Assembly (NCBI RefSeq): GCF_002355335.1
Contig: NZ_AP014946.1
Coordinates: forward strand, 2,247,501 to 2,311,500
Direction: 5' to 3'
Source: Variibacter gotjawalensis
GTDB taxonomy: Bacteria; Pseudomonadota; Alphaproteobacteria; Rhizobiales; Xanthobacteraceae
DNA length: 64,000 nucleotides
The notes beneath the pieces are model-generated. The model was not told the DNA's origin. It ran no database searches and worked only from the letters and a program-made list of their open reading frames with translations. Positions 50,301 to 58,106 of this stretch are shown in pieces. The position numbers and the translations under genes were made by a program. Numbering within the stretch: position 1 is the stretch's first letter; each line of letters begins with the position of its first letter.

Positions 50301-53012
50301 GAGCGCCGCATGGAGTCGCTTGCGATCGGCATCGCGCAAACCGTCGGTACGCGCTCCGACGAAGCCGAACGCCGCATGGAGATGCTTGCCGCATCCGTGC
50401 AGCAACTGCTCGGGTCCGGCGTCAGCGACGCGGAACGCCGCATGACATCGGTGGCGGAGCAGATTTCCTCCGTCGTCGGCAATGAGACGCAGGAAGCCGA
50501 GCGCCGCATCACGGGGCTGGTCTCGCTCCTCTCCGATCGTCTCGGCGTTGGCACGCAGGATGCCGAAACGCGCCTTCACGCGCTGAACTCGCTGATCGGC
50601 GACACCCTCGGCAGCGGCACGCTCGATGCAGAAATCCGCATGCAGACGCTGCTCAACACATTCCAGGAAACACTCGGCTCCGGCACGATGGATGCCGAGC
50701 GCCGTCTCTCGACGCTCGCTTCGACGCTTGCCGAACGCATCGGCACCGGCGCGCATGACGCCGAGATGCGGCTGCGCACGCTCTCGGTGCACATCCCGGA
50801 AACGCTCGACAACTCGACGACGGACATCGAGCGCCGCCTCGAAACGTTGGCCAACACGGCCGCGACCACACTCCGCTCCGGCAGCGACGACTTCGAGCGC
50901 CGCCTCTCCGGCATCTCGGCCAGCACGATCGACGCCGTAGCGGCAAGCGCCAACGAGGCGCAGCGCCTGCTCGGCACGGTCGCGTCGTCAAGCGCGAATG
51001 CGATCCGCACCAGCGCGCAGGACGCCGAGCGTTCGCTCTCGACGGTTGCCGCCGGCATCCAGAAGTTCGTTACGCAGAACACGGACGAGGTCGAGCGCAC
51101 GCTGCAAGGCGTCAGCGCCGAAGTCGTCCGCAGCCTCAGTGGCAAGGCCGAGGAGCTGAATTCGACGCTCGGCCAACGCAGCGAGCAGCTCACCCGCATT
51201 CTCGACGAGAAGGGCAGTGCCTTCCTCAACGCGCTAGATACGACCGCGAAGTCGATCACGGGCGACATGACTCGCATCGCCGATACGGCAGTGGCTTCGC
51301 TCGAGAGCCGCCAGGCCGCTCTTGCGGGCGAGGTATCGCGCGCGACCGACGAAGCGCTCACCGCGATGGACCAGAAGGCGACGGGTCTTGCCCGCGCCAT
51401 CGCGCAGAACTCGGAAGAAATCGTCCGCCTCATCACGCAGGCCGGCTCGAACGCATCGGGCTCGGTCAGCCGCGTTCTGTCGGACCTCGAAACCGCGGGC
51501 CGCGCGGCTGTCGAGAAGTCGCAGGCGACGTCGACCGCCGCCGTCTCCGAAATGTTGGAGACGCACACCACGCTGCGCAACGACACCCAGTCGCTGCTCG
51601 AGCGGCTGCGCGAAGCGAACACGCTCCTCAAGGACGTGCTCACCAATGCGACCGAAAACCTCGGTACTATCGAGGGCACACTGTCGAACCGCGTGAAGGA
51701 ATTCGTTGCCGCACTCACCGATGTCGGCGAACGTAGCGGCACGGCCAGTAGCGACGTCGAACGCCAGGTCAAATCGTTCCAGTCGGCAACGAGCGGCACG
51801 CTCGAGCAGATCACAGCGATGGCGGCGCGCTTCGAAGAACACGGTGGTGCACTCACCGGCGCCGTTCGCACGCTGGAAGAAAATCACCGCAAGTCCGAAG
51901 CGGCGCTGTCCGAACGCCACAAGGCGCTCGAAGGCATCGTCGGCGCCGTTCAGAACAAGGCGGAGTCGCTCGACGAGCGCTTCAATCGCTTCTCGACGCT
52001 GCTACAGGATACGCTCAACGGCGCCGAGACCCGCGCTCGCGAGATCGCGCGCCTCGTCGCCGATGCAAGCACCGAAGGCTCGCGCGCGATCACCTCGCAA
52101 TACGAGCAGATCCGCAACGTCACCGACGAAGAGCGCAAGCGCACGCAGGAAGCGATGCGCGCTCTGTACGAAACCTCGTCCCAGCAGAACAAGAAGCTCT
52201 ACGAGGGTGCGACGGCAGAAACCCGCACGTTGTTCGAGAAAGCCGCTGAGCGTTTTACCAAGCTCGTCGCTGACATGAAGTCCTCAGCCGAGGTTATGCG
52301 GCAGGATCTTGAAGCAACGCGTGCGCAGCTCCAGCGCGGCATCTTCGAGCTTCCGGTCGACACGGCCGAGAGCACGGCGAAGATGCGACGCGTCATCGTC
52401 GAGCAGATCGACGCGCTCGCCGAGCTCAACAAGATCGTCGCGCGCCACGGCCAGCAGATGGACCAAATCCAGACCGTCACGGCGCCGCCGATCCGCGAGT
52501 CGGTTGCGCCGCGCGCAAGCACGGCTCGCTACGAGCCGCCGGCACCGCGTCCCGAACTCCCGTCGGCCTCCGGCGGTTGGCTCGACGAGTTGCTAAACCG
52601 CACGTCGGCGCCGTCTTCGGCACCGTCGATCGATCCGGCGCCTCCGGCGTCGTCCGACAGCGACGCGGATGCGCTCGACGCGATCGATGCACTCTCCGCA
52701 ACGATCCCGGATGGCATCAACCATCAGCCGTTCGCGGACTTCTGGGACCGCCGCCGCCGCGACGAAAGTGTCAAGGCGCCGCGCACGCTCTACACGCTCG
52801 ATGGTCAGCGCAAGTTCGATGACGTGCGTCGCCGCTACCGCGCCGAGGCGAACTTCCGCGAAGCCGTCGACCGCTACGTGACCGAGTTCGAGCGCCTGCT
52901 CGACGAAGTTTCGCGCGATCAGGGTGGCTCGGAACTCGCTCGCGCCTATCTCGTGTCGGATACCGGCAAGGTCTACACCGTGCTCGCGCACGCGGCCGGC
53001 CGGCTCGGCTAA
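47346..53012 (+). CDS. Growth pole ring (GPR/RgsE)-like giant coiled-coil protein
   Basis: This 1888-residue protein has a proline-rich cytoplasmic N-terminus (1-90) and two transmembrane helices (about 95-113 and 122-146). A huge helical region without other domains follows. Residues 831-1270 form about twenty consecutive 22-residue repeats of the type AERRLxxLxxxxxxxLGxGTxD, the periodicity of apolipoprotein A helices. The C-terminus has a Pro/Ser linker (about 1720-1780) and a conserved-looking end, QPFADFWDRRRRDE through GKVYTVLAHAAGRLG. Agrobacterium GPR (about 2100 residues, polar ring, essential for unipolar growth) and Sinorhizobium RgsE share this layout. Repeats and topology are seen directly; the function is by analogy. 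Confidence 0.83.
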   Translation: MANNPTKLKDPTEAALSAIQDALDLRDGKGADAPAEPAPVAVSPHPSAAPPVEHPGDIKRTSDVAPPRRAAANDDRQSVGAILQALQEKPSRRPFVLAAIASLAWVAFGGYVSWSSGITANTPMLLVAGAAILLPVLMFFAIAYMIIRAYELRIASRSMTQVALRLAEPETLAGESINNIGQAVRREVTAMSDGVERALSRASELESLVHKEVGALERSYNDNETRIRGLIEDLSSQRAALAGQADQIRSAIGSVQMSLAQELGSVSEQVSTSVNEAAQRITRSLAEKGESITTVLGRAGDSMIDAIGDRGADLLDQLNRTSDEVSRTLDAANSRLVAALNFKTDELTDRIVDISGELSQTLSARLDRIADGLQEKTTGLADTLVKRTETAGTDLTRLTNELTSGLGKRSEEVVAKLIETGSQMAETLVTRGDEVNQTIRSSGDSLALDLSLRGSDLVNKLEEAGNRITDTIVIRSNQTTETFERKADEVASLISARSNTIQETMAQRLAAFEDVVTREGTALADRLGHDAGNLGERISRTLGELDHTITGRGSELIDRISQRSVEYHEAVRNNVDIFENRTAARLTEATIAVHDSLSGFESRSQERLANITSVLAANLDAFDTRADERLTQVSGVMSANLGSFEQRAEARAAEIAAAMKENLDHFERNSASHMDRIADVMREHGADLAQNLDGRVLQVESTLDGRTRALDDLLQTRVAEIGRTLIERSDNMVGSLEERVGAVANAIEQHGSRLVGQIEHRAIEVDKAFNNRAVELSTGLDSRITRFQELLVDRVEIVSSQIEARGAAAANVIAGRVDQLNQAVKTSTGEAERALTTVTASSADLIRTSAQEAQRTLVSLSSSTAEAIRSGAQEAARTLEGTAAQSVAGIRGATVDAGRSIEVLAATTADVMRTGTRDAESALDAAIRAAAEQIRGEAANAERVLAAAATQTTDALGASAEAAEHRVHALTANLTEALRLGTTDTERRMESLAIGIAQTVGTRSDEAERRMEMLAASVQQLLGSGVSDAERRMTSVAEQISSVVGNETQEAERRITGLVSLLSDRLGVGTQDAETRLHALNSLIGDTLGSGTLDAEIRMQTLLNTFQETLGSGTMDAERRLSTLASTLAERIGTGAHDAEMRLRTLSVHIPETLDNSTTDIERRLETLANTAATTLRSGSDDFERRLSGISASTIDAVAASANEAQRLLGTVASSSANAIRTSAQDAERSLSTVAAGIQKFVTQNTDEVERTLQGVSAEVVRSLSGKAEELNSTLGQRSEQLTRILDEKGSAFLNALDTTAKSITGDMTRIADTAVASLESRQAALAGEVSRATDEALTAMDQKATGLARAIAQNSEEIVRLITQAGSNASGSVSRVLSDLETAGRAAVEKSQATSTAAVSEMLETHTTLRNDTQSLLERLREANTLLKDVLTNATENLGTIEGTLSNRVKEFVAALTDVGERSGTASSDVERQVKSFQSATSGTLEQITAMAARFEEHGGALTGAVRTLEENHRKSEAALSERHKALEGIVGAVQNKAESLDERFNRFSTLLQDTLNGAETRAREIARLVADASTEGSRAITSQYEQIRNVTDEERKRTQEAMRALYETSSQQNKKLYEGATAETRTLFEKAAERFTKLVADMKSSAEVMRQDLEATRAQLQRGIFELPVDTAESTAKMRRVIVEQIDALAELNKIVARHGQQMDQIQTVTAPPIRESVAPRASTARYEPPAPRPELPSASGGWLDELLNRTSAPSSAPSIDPAPPASSDSDADALDAIDALSATIPDGINHQPFADFWDRRRRDESVKAPRTLYTLDGQRKFDDVRRRYRAEANFREAVDRYVTEFERLLDEVSRDQGGSELARAYLVSDTGKVYTVLAHAAGRLG

Positions 53013-53033
53013 GCGCGCTTCACGTATCAACGC

Positions 53034-53062
53034 AAAAAGGCCCGCTCGTGCGGGCCCTTTTT
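53034..53062 (+). terminator. Rho-independent terminator of the GPR-like gene
   Basis: The stem GGCCCGC (53039-53045) with GCGGGCC (53050-53056) has a 4-base loop, preceded by AAAAA and followed by CTTTTT (53057-53062), 22 bases after the stop. The symmetric A and T runs allow use in both directions. Confidence 0.92.
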
Positions 53063-53089
53063 GTGGCTTCAACCCGTCATGGCGAACTT

Positions 53090-53196
53090 GTAGCCCGGAT
53101 GAGCGGCGCGCATCGCGCGCGCGACATCCGGGCTTGCATCCGCCGCTAACTCAGCTCCCGGATATCGCTCGGCTACGCCTCGCTCATCCGGGCTAC
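53090..53196. repeat. Intergenic inverted repeat (TAGCCCGGATGAGCG type)
   Basis: Perfect 16-base arms GTAGCCCGGATGAGCG (53090-53105) and CGCTCATCCGGGCTAC (53181-53196) surround internal copies of ACATCCGGG and CCCGGATAT. This is the REP-like element I know from Rhodopseudomonas/Bradyrhizobium genomes. It fills the 202-base gap between the GPR-like gene and the convergent Mla lipoprotein gene. Confidence 0.8.
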
Positions 53197-53214
53197 GAGT
53201 CAGAAGGCGACGAA

Positions 53215-53838
53215 CTAAATCGTCCGCGACGCCCACACGACGATTTCCGTCGCGGCCTGTTGGAACGCAGCGTCGATCGCGGTCGCCGCCACAGGTCCAT
53301 CGCTCGATCCAGCCGGGACCGCCGCGCGGAAGATGCGCGCGGCGACAACGCGGCCGGCGCGATCCGCGATGATCTTCACGGAAAGCTCAACCTCGGCGGT
53401 CGGGCTGCCGGCGATCGCGAGATGGAAGCTGCGGACTTCGACGATGAGGCGATAGTCCGGCGTAACATTCTCGCCCGGGCGGCCGATGCCGCGCAGACGG
53501 TTCGCATTCTCGAACGATTGGATGAGCCGCGCCTGCAGCAGCTTCGGCAAACGGTCCGACCACTGCGCACCCGCGAGCGTGCCGATCTGTCCGCCGCCGG
53601 GGCGCACGACGATCTTGTCGGTGTCGAGAATAGAGAGGGCGGTCGGCTCGCCAACGATCAGCATGCCGCGGCCGTTGCCGTGGCGCGGGAAGTCGCGTGG
53701 CGCCGTTAGGTCGAACGTCGGCACCGGGCTCGACGGCAGCAAAGACGCGCAGCCCGAAACCGCGACCGCCGCGGTGGCAGCCGCGACGGTGCGCAGAAAC
53801 AACCGCCGGCGCGGCGCGCTCGGCTCATCGATACTCAT
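53215..53838 (-). CDS. ABC-type transport auxiliary lipoprotein (PqiC/YmbA-like)
   Basis: This 207-residue outer-membrane-type lipoprotein has a twin-arginine-like basic start (RRRLFLRTVAAA) and a lipobox VSGC (Cys about residue 30). PVPTFDLTAP and LTGAQWSDRLPKLLQARLIQSFEN-like segments (here LAGAQWSDRLPKLL) are typical of the ABC_trans_aux family. It begins one base after the MCE gene stop, so it is the last gene of the Mla-like operon. It probably bridges the MCE protein to the outer membrane. Confidence 0.87.
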   Translation of the reverse strand: MSIDEPSAPRRRLFLRTVAAATAAVAVSGCASLLPSSPVPTFDLTAPRDFPRHGNGRGMLIVGEPTALSILDTDKIVVRPGGGQIGTLAGAQWSDRLPKLLQARLIQSFENANRLRGIGRPGENVTPDYRLIVEVRSFHLAIAGSPTAEVELSVKIIADRAGRVVAARIFRAAVPAGSSDGPVAATAIDAAFQQAATEIVVWASRTI

Positions 53839-53839
53839 A

Positions 53840-54910
53840 CTAGCGTCCATACTGCGGCACATTGCCCCCGCTGTTGCCGCCGAACAGAACCCGGCTCGGG
53901 TTGCGGTCTAAATTCTTGATGGTGCGCTCGAGTTCCGCCAGCGTGCGGCGGCCGTCGGTCGCGAGCGCGGTCCATTCGCGCAAACCTTGATTGCTGAAGC
54001 GTGAAAGGCCCGACGTGACGTCGGCCATGCGCTTGTCGAGATTGTCGGCCGCTTGCTTCACGGACTTGGCGGCCTCGCCGACCATCTGGAATGCGTTCTG
54101 TCCGTCTTCGGTCGTCGTCATGCTTTCGACGTTGCCGAGAATGCGATCGAGCTTCGGCGTCATCTCGGAAAGCTTGCGCGCGAGATCGGACGCGTCAGCG
54201 ACCAGCGACTCGACCTTCTGCGGGCTCACGGCTGAAACGACCTTCTGGAACTCGCCGGCCAGCGCCTCAAACTTTTCGGACATCGAACCGATACGCTTTG
54301 CAGCGGCCGACGTCTCTTTCATGAACGTCGCGAGCTCATCCGAATTCTCGCCAAGCGCGGTTGTGAACCGGTCGACGTTTTTGACGATGTTCGTCGCGCC
54401 GGCCTGATTCTCCGTCAGGAAGGTATCGACTTTCTTCAGAATGCTGTCTGCGCGGCCCATGATCTCGCGCGCGCCCTGCGCGATGTCCTGCATACCGCTC
54501 GCGTCGGCCTTCAGGGTCGGGATCTGGCCAGCCGGCACCGCGAGCGCGGGCGCGTTCGGTTCGCCGCCGCGCAACGCCACCGACGAGATGCCGGTGAGGC
54601 CCTGGTATTCGAGCGTGACACGCGTATCGCTGCGCACCGGGATTGTCTTCTCGATGCCGATCGTCGCAATGGCTTGTCCCGGATCGGTCGGGTCGAGCCG
54701 CAGCTTCGACACCTCGCCGACCTTGATGCCGTTGAACAACACGGCCGAGCCCGGCCGCAGGCCCGAAACCGAGCCGTCGAACACGACCTCGTAGGTCGCG
54801 CGCTCGCCGTCCGTGCCGCTGCGGGTGAACCAGAAAATGAAGCCGAACGCAGCCACGAGCACCGCAAGCGTAAAGGCGCCGATCAGCGTATAGTTCGCTC
54901 GCGTTTCCAT
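53840..54910 (-). CDS. MCE-domain protein (MlaD-like phospholipid carrier)
   Basis: This 356-residue protein has one N-terminal transmembrane helix (about 8-28, TLIGAFTLAVLVAAFGFIFW). One MCE domain follows (about 38-120, SGLRPGSAVLFNGIKVGEV and EYQGLTGISSVALRGGE). A long helical region to the C-terminus is amphipathic, with many FxxxxSxE-type turns. It is longer than E. coli MlaD (183), as usual in alphaproteobacteria. It binds the MlaE/F complex in the inner membrane and forms the hydrophobic channel for phospholipid. Confidence 0.92.
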   Translation of the reverse strand: METRANYTLIGAFTLAVLVAAFGFIFWFTRSGTDGERATYEVVFDGSVSGLRPGSAVLFNGIKVGEVSKLRLDPTDPGQAIATIGIEKTIPVRSDTRVTLEYQGLTGISSVALRGGEPNAPALAVPAGQIPTLKADASGMQDIAQGAREIMGRADSILKKVDTFLTENQAGATNIVKNVDRFTTALGENSDELATFMKETSAAAKRIGSMSEKFEALAGEFQKVVSAVSPQKVESLVADASDLARKLSEMTPKLDRILGNVESMTTTEDGQNAFQMVGEAAKSVKQAADNLDKRMADVTSGLSRFSNQGLREWTALATDGRRTLAELERTIKNLDRNPSRVLFGGNSGGNVPQYGR

Positions 54911-55035
54911 CCAGGCCTCTTAATCTATTGAACTCTATAACATTTGGGCGTCAGATTGAATGATCTCCACCCTATGTGTGGCGCATTAACGGCGGAGTGT
55001 CGCTGTTGGGTCACGCCGTGCTAAACACGCGCGGA

Positions 55036-55827
55036 CTAACGCGAAATCCCGGCAGTTCGTGCCCGCGTCCCGTGAAAATAAGCTTTCAGCCATGGGTGCT
55101 GCGACTCCAGCATCGTCGAGATCGGGCCGTCGGCTATCACTTTACCGTCCGCCAATGCAGCGATTCGGTCGCAGACCGTATGCAGGCTGTCGAGGTCGTG
55201 CGTCACCATGAATACGGTCAGGCCGAGCGTCTGCTGCAACGTCCTGATCAGCTGGTCGAATTCGCCGGCGCCGATCGGATCTAGACCCGACGTCGGTTCG
55301 TCGAGGAAGACGATCTCGGGGTCGAGCGCGAGTGCGCGCGCAAGCGCCACGCGCTTGATCATGCCGCCCGATAATTCCGACGGAAATTTCGCAGCGACGT
55401 CCGGCTTCAGGCCGACCATCTCGAGCTTCGCCATCGTGACTTCATCGCGCAGCCGCTTGGAGACGCCGAGATACTCGCGGATCGGAAACTGGACGTTTTG
55501 TCGCACCGTCAGCGACGAGAAGAGGGCGCCTTGCTGAAACAAGATTCCCCAGCGGCGCTCGATCGCGTTCTTCTCCGCGTCGGTCGCATCGTCGACATTC
55601 GTGCCGAACAATTCGATCGTGCCGCTGCGCTTCGTCACGAGGCCGATCAGCGTGCGCAGCAGAACCGATTTGCCGCCGCCCGAGCCGCCGACGAAGCCGA
55701 GAATCTCACCGCGATAGACGTCGAGGTCGAGCCCTTTGAGAATATTCGTCTCGCCGAAGCCGACGACGAGATCGCGCACCCGGATGATGCTCTCACGCGC
55801 CGATGTTTCGTTGGTGCGGGCGTCCAT
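55036..55827 (-). CDS. ABC transporter ATP-binding protein (MlaF-like)
   Basis: This 263-residue ATPase has Walker A GGSGGGKSVL, in which the usual Lys-Ser/Thr-Thr is KSV as in MlaF. GILFQQGALFSSLTV matches the MlaF Q-loop region. LSGGMIKR (Gln replaced by Met in the signature) and Walker B IVFLDEPTSGLDP follow. These variations are characteristic of the Mla/Mkl family. It lies 3 bases after the MlaE-like permease and 125 bases before the MCE gene; that gap has no gene and may hold an internal promoter. Confidence 0.92.
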   Translation of the reverse strand: MDARTNETSARESIIRVRDLVVGFGETNILKGLDLDVYRGEILGFVGGSGGGKSVLLRTLIGLVTKRSGTIELFGTNVDDATDAEKNAIERRWGILFQQGALFSSLTVRQNVQFPIREYLGVSKRLRDEVTMAKLEMVGLKPDVAAKFPSELSGGMIKRVALARALALDPEIVFLDEPTSGLDPIGAGEFDQLIRTLQQTLGLTVFMVTHDLDSLHTVCDRIAALADGKVIADGPISTMLESQHPWLKAYFHGTRARTAGISR

Positions 55828-55830
55828 GGT

Positions 55831-57021
55831 TTACCAATCGATCGCGGCGAAGAAGATCGCGAAGATGCCGTCGAGCACAATCACGAGGAAGATCGACTTC
55901 ACGACCGATGACGTCGTCTGCTGGCCGAGCGACTCGGCGCTGCCCTTCACCTGCAGGCCTTCCGAGCACGCGACGAGTCCGATCACCATCGCCATGAACG
56001 GCGCTTTGATCATGCCGACTTCGAAATGCGACAGGTTGATCGCTTCCTTCAGACGCGAGAGGAAGATGTCCGGGCTGATGCCGCCGTAAATCAGCGCAAC
56101 GAGGCCGCCGCCATAAAGCGCAGCCATCGAACCGAGGAATGTCAGGATCGGCAGCGCAATCAGAAGCGCCAGAATGCGCGGCAGAATGAGCACTTCGACA
56201 GGGTCGAAGCCCATCGTGCGCAAGGCGTCCACCTCTTCGCGCATTTTCATCGAGCCGAGCTCCGCCGTGTAAGCGCTGCCCGAGCGGCCTGCGACCATGA
56301 TCGCGACGATCAGCACGCCGACTTCACGCAGCACCAAGATGCCGACCATGTCGACGACGTAGATATCCGCGCCAAACTTGCGGAAATGGAAGATGCCCTG
56401 CTGCGCCAGGATCGCGCCGATCAGGAACGTGATCAGCAGGATGATCGGCACGGCCTGCCAGCCGACGCGATCGAGATGATGAATGGTCGACGTGAAGCGG
56501 AAGCTGGACGGCTTCTTGATGACGCGCCACAGCGCGGCGCAGAGCGCGCCGAACATGCGCACGAACGCCATGAGGTCGTGCCAGACATCGACCATCGTAC
56601 GGCCGACGCGCTCGAAGAAGTTCGCCAGCGGCGGCGCAGGCTTGAACGACGGCGGCAGGTCGCGGTTCGAGTTCTGCACTTCGTCGAGCAGGCCGCGATA
56701 GTGATCCGAGAGGCCGACGATATGCGTTTCCTGACCCTGACCGGTGCGGTCGCGGACGAGACGCTCCAGCAGCCAAGCGCCGTAGGTGTCGAGTTCTTTT
56801 ACGTCGCGCATGTCGATTGCGACGCTCGAGACCTGCGGGTTTTCGGATGCGACGGCGTCGACCAGCGGCTCCAGATCGTCCGCATTGTCTGCGATCCACG
56901 CGCCGGACGCGGCAATCTCGAGCCGCTGGCCGTTGACGTGCTTGCGCAGGAGGGCGGTCTGATCGTCCACCGATCGTGTTCCTTGGCTGCCGAGACGTTC
57001 CGACGTTTGGAATCGTCCCAT
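55831..57021 (-). CDS. MlaE-like permease with N-terminal STAS domain
   Basis: This 396-residue protein has residues about 20-115 as a STAS domain (SSVAIDMRDVKELDTYGAWLLERLV, the MlaB-type fold). The MlaE permease (about 165-396) follows with LDRVGWQAVPIILLITFLIGAILAQQG and GRSGSAYTAELGSMKMREEVDALRTMG. E. coli encodes MlaB and MlaE separately; here they are fused, so no separate mlaB is expected. It is the first gene of the operon permease, ATPase, MCE protein, lipoprotein, which maintains outer-membrane lipid asymmetry or lipid supply. Confidence 0.92.
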   Translation of the reverse strand: MGRFQTSERLGSQGTRSVDDQTALLRKHVNGQRLEIAASGAWIADNADDLEPLVDAVASENPQVSSVAIDMRDVKELDTYGAWLLERLVRDRTGQGQETHIVGLSDHYRGLLDEVQNSNRDLPPSFKPAPPLANFFERVGRTMVDVWHDLMAFVRMFGALCAALWRVIKKPSSFRFTSTIHHLDRVGWQAVPIILLITFLIGAILAQQGIFHFRKFGADIYVVDMVGILVLREVGVLIVAIMVAGRSGSAYTAELGSMKMREEVDALRTMGFDPVEVLILPRILALLIALPILTFLGSMAALYGGGLVALIYGGISPDIFLSRLKEAINLSHFEVGMIKAPFMAMVIGLVACSEGLQVKGSAESLGQQTTSSVVKSIFLVIVLDGIFAIFFAAIDW

Positions 57022-57125
57022 TCCGGCGAGATTATGCCTTGCTCTAACGGGGCAGCGCCACTGTGTCGAGCCTTCTGGATGACAAGCTCTTGAGTACGCT
57101 GCCGAATATTCTTACCACTGGCGCC

Positions 57126-58106
57126 ATGGCAACAACGCTGAAAATTTCCGTCGAGCGCTGGCCGATCGCCGGTTCCTTCACGATCGCGCGCGGCTCGAAG
57201 ACCGAAGCCGTGGTCGTCGTCGCGGAACTTGCCGATGGCGCGGCAATAGGGCGCGGCGAGTGCGTGCCCTACGCGCGCTACGGCGAGACCGTCGAAAGCG
57301 TGTCGGCCGCGCTCGAAGGTATTCGCGATGTGCTGGCCGGGCCGGACCCTCGGGCCGCGGCGAAAGCGCTGCCGGCCGGTGCAGCCCGCAATGCGCTCGA
57401 TTGTGCACTGTGGGACCTCGAGGCCAAACGCACAGGCAAGCCAGCATACGAACTGGCGAAGCTCCCAGCTCCCCGCGCGCTGACGACAGCCTATACGCTC
57501 TCGCTGGGAACTCCCGAGGCGATGGCCTCGGCCGCAGCAGCGGCACGCGACCGGCCGTTGCTCAAGATCAAGCTCGGCTCGGATGGCGATCCGGAACGCC
57601 TCGCGGCGATCCGCGCCGCTGCGCCGCAATCCGAACTCATCGTCGATGCGAACGAAGGCTGGCGCGCGGACAATCTCGAAGGCAACCTTGCGGCCTGCGT
57701 CGCTGCCGGCGTCACTCTGGTCGAGCAGCCGCTCCATGCATCCGACGACGCGCCGCTGCAAGGCTGGGATGGCCCGGTCGCAATCTGCGCCGATGAGAGT
57801 GTGCATGATCGTGCTTCGCTTGCCGGTCTCGTCGGCCGCTACACGGCGGTCAACATCAAGCTCGACAAAACCGGCGGCCTCACCGAAGCACTCGCGATGG
57901 CGGCCGAGGCCGAGCGCCTCGGCTTTTCGATCATGGTTGGCTGCATGCTCGCGACGTCGCTCAGCATGGCGCCCGCGATGTTGGTGGCGCAACGCGCCAA
58001 GGTCGTCGATCTCGACGGTCCGCTATTGCTTCAGCGCGACCGCCCGCACGGGCTCGTCTACCGCGGCAGCATCGTCGAGCCGCCGACGCGCGAGCTTTGG
58101 GGCTAA
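57126..58106 (+). CDS. L-Ala-D/L-Glu (dipeptide) epimerase, enolase superfamily
   Basis: This 326-residue enolase-superfamily enzyme has the KxK base motif LLKIKLGS and metal ligands in VDANEGW, EQPLHA and ADESVHD. The opposite-face lysine is in NIKLDKTGGLTE. These are the hallmarks of the muconate-lactonizing subgroup dipeptide epimerases that recycle murein peptides. The ATG at 57126 begins MATTLKISVERWPIAG; an upstream in-frame ATG at 57063 adds 21 weakly supported residues. Its stop overlaps the convergent MFS gene by 4 bases. Confidence 0.88.
   Translation: MATTLKISVERWPIAGSFTIARGSKTEAVVVVAELADGAAIGRGECVPYARYGETVESVSAALEGIRDVLAGPDPRAAAKALPAGAARNALDCALWDLEAKRTGKPAYELAKLPAPRALTTAYTLSLGTPEAMASAAAAARDRPLLKIKLGSDGDPERLAAIRAAAPQSELIVDANEGWRADNLEGNLAACVAAGVTLVEQPLHASDDAPLQGWDGPVAICADESVHDRASLAGLVGRYTAVNIKLDKTGGLTEALAMAAEAERLGFSIMVGCMLATSLSMAPAMLVAQRAKVVDLDGPLLLQRDRPHGLVYRGSIVEPPTRELWG

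Noticed and set aside
49836-51155. A 66-bp DNA tandem repeat (VNTR) inside the GPR-like gene
   Set aside because: The period is clear in the protein, but the DNA units have diverged strongly. This is an old protein repeat, not a recent tandem duplication.
53090-53196. CRISPR-like array of short repeats
   Set aside because: The copies are inverted, not direct, and there are no regular spacers or cas genes; it is a palindromic intergenic element.
58103-58106. Four-base convergent overlap of the epimerase and MFS stops (CTAA)
   Set aside because: Real, but ordinary in compact genomes; no special regulation can be inferred.
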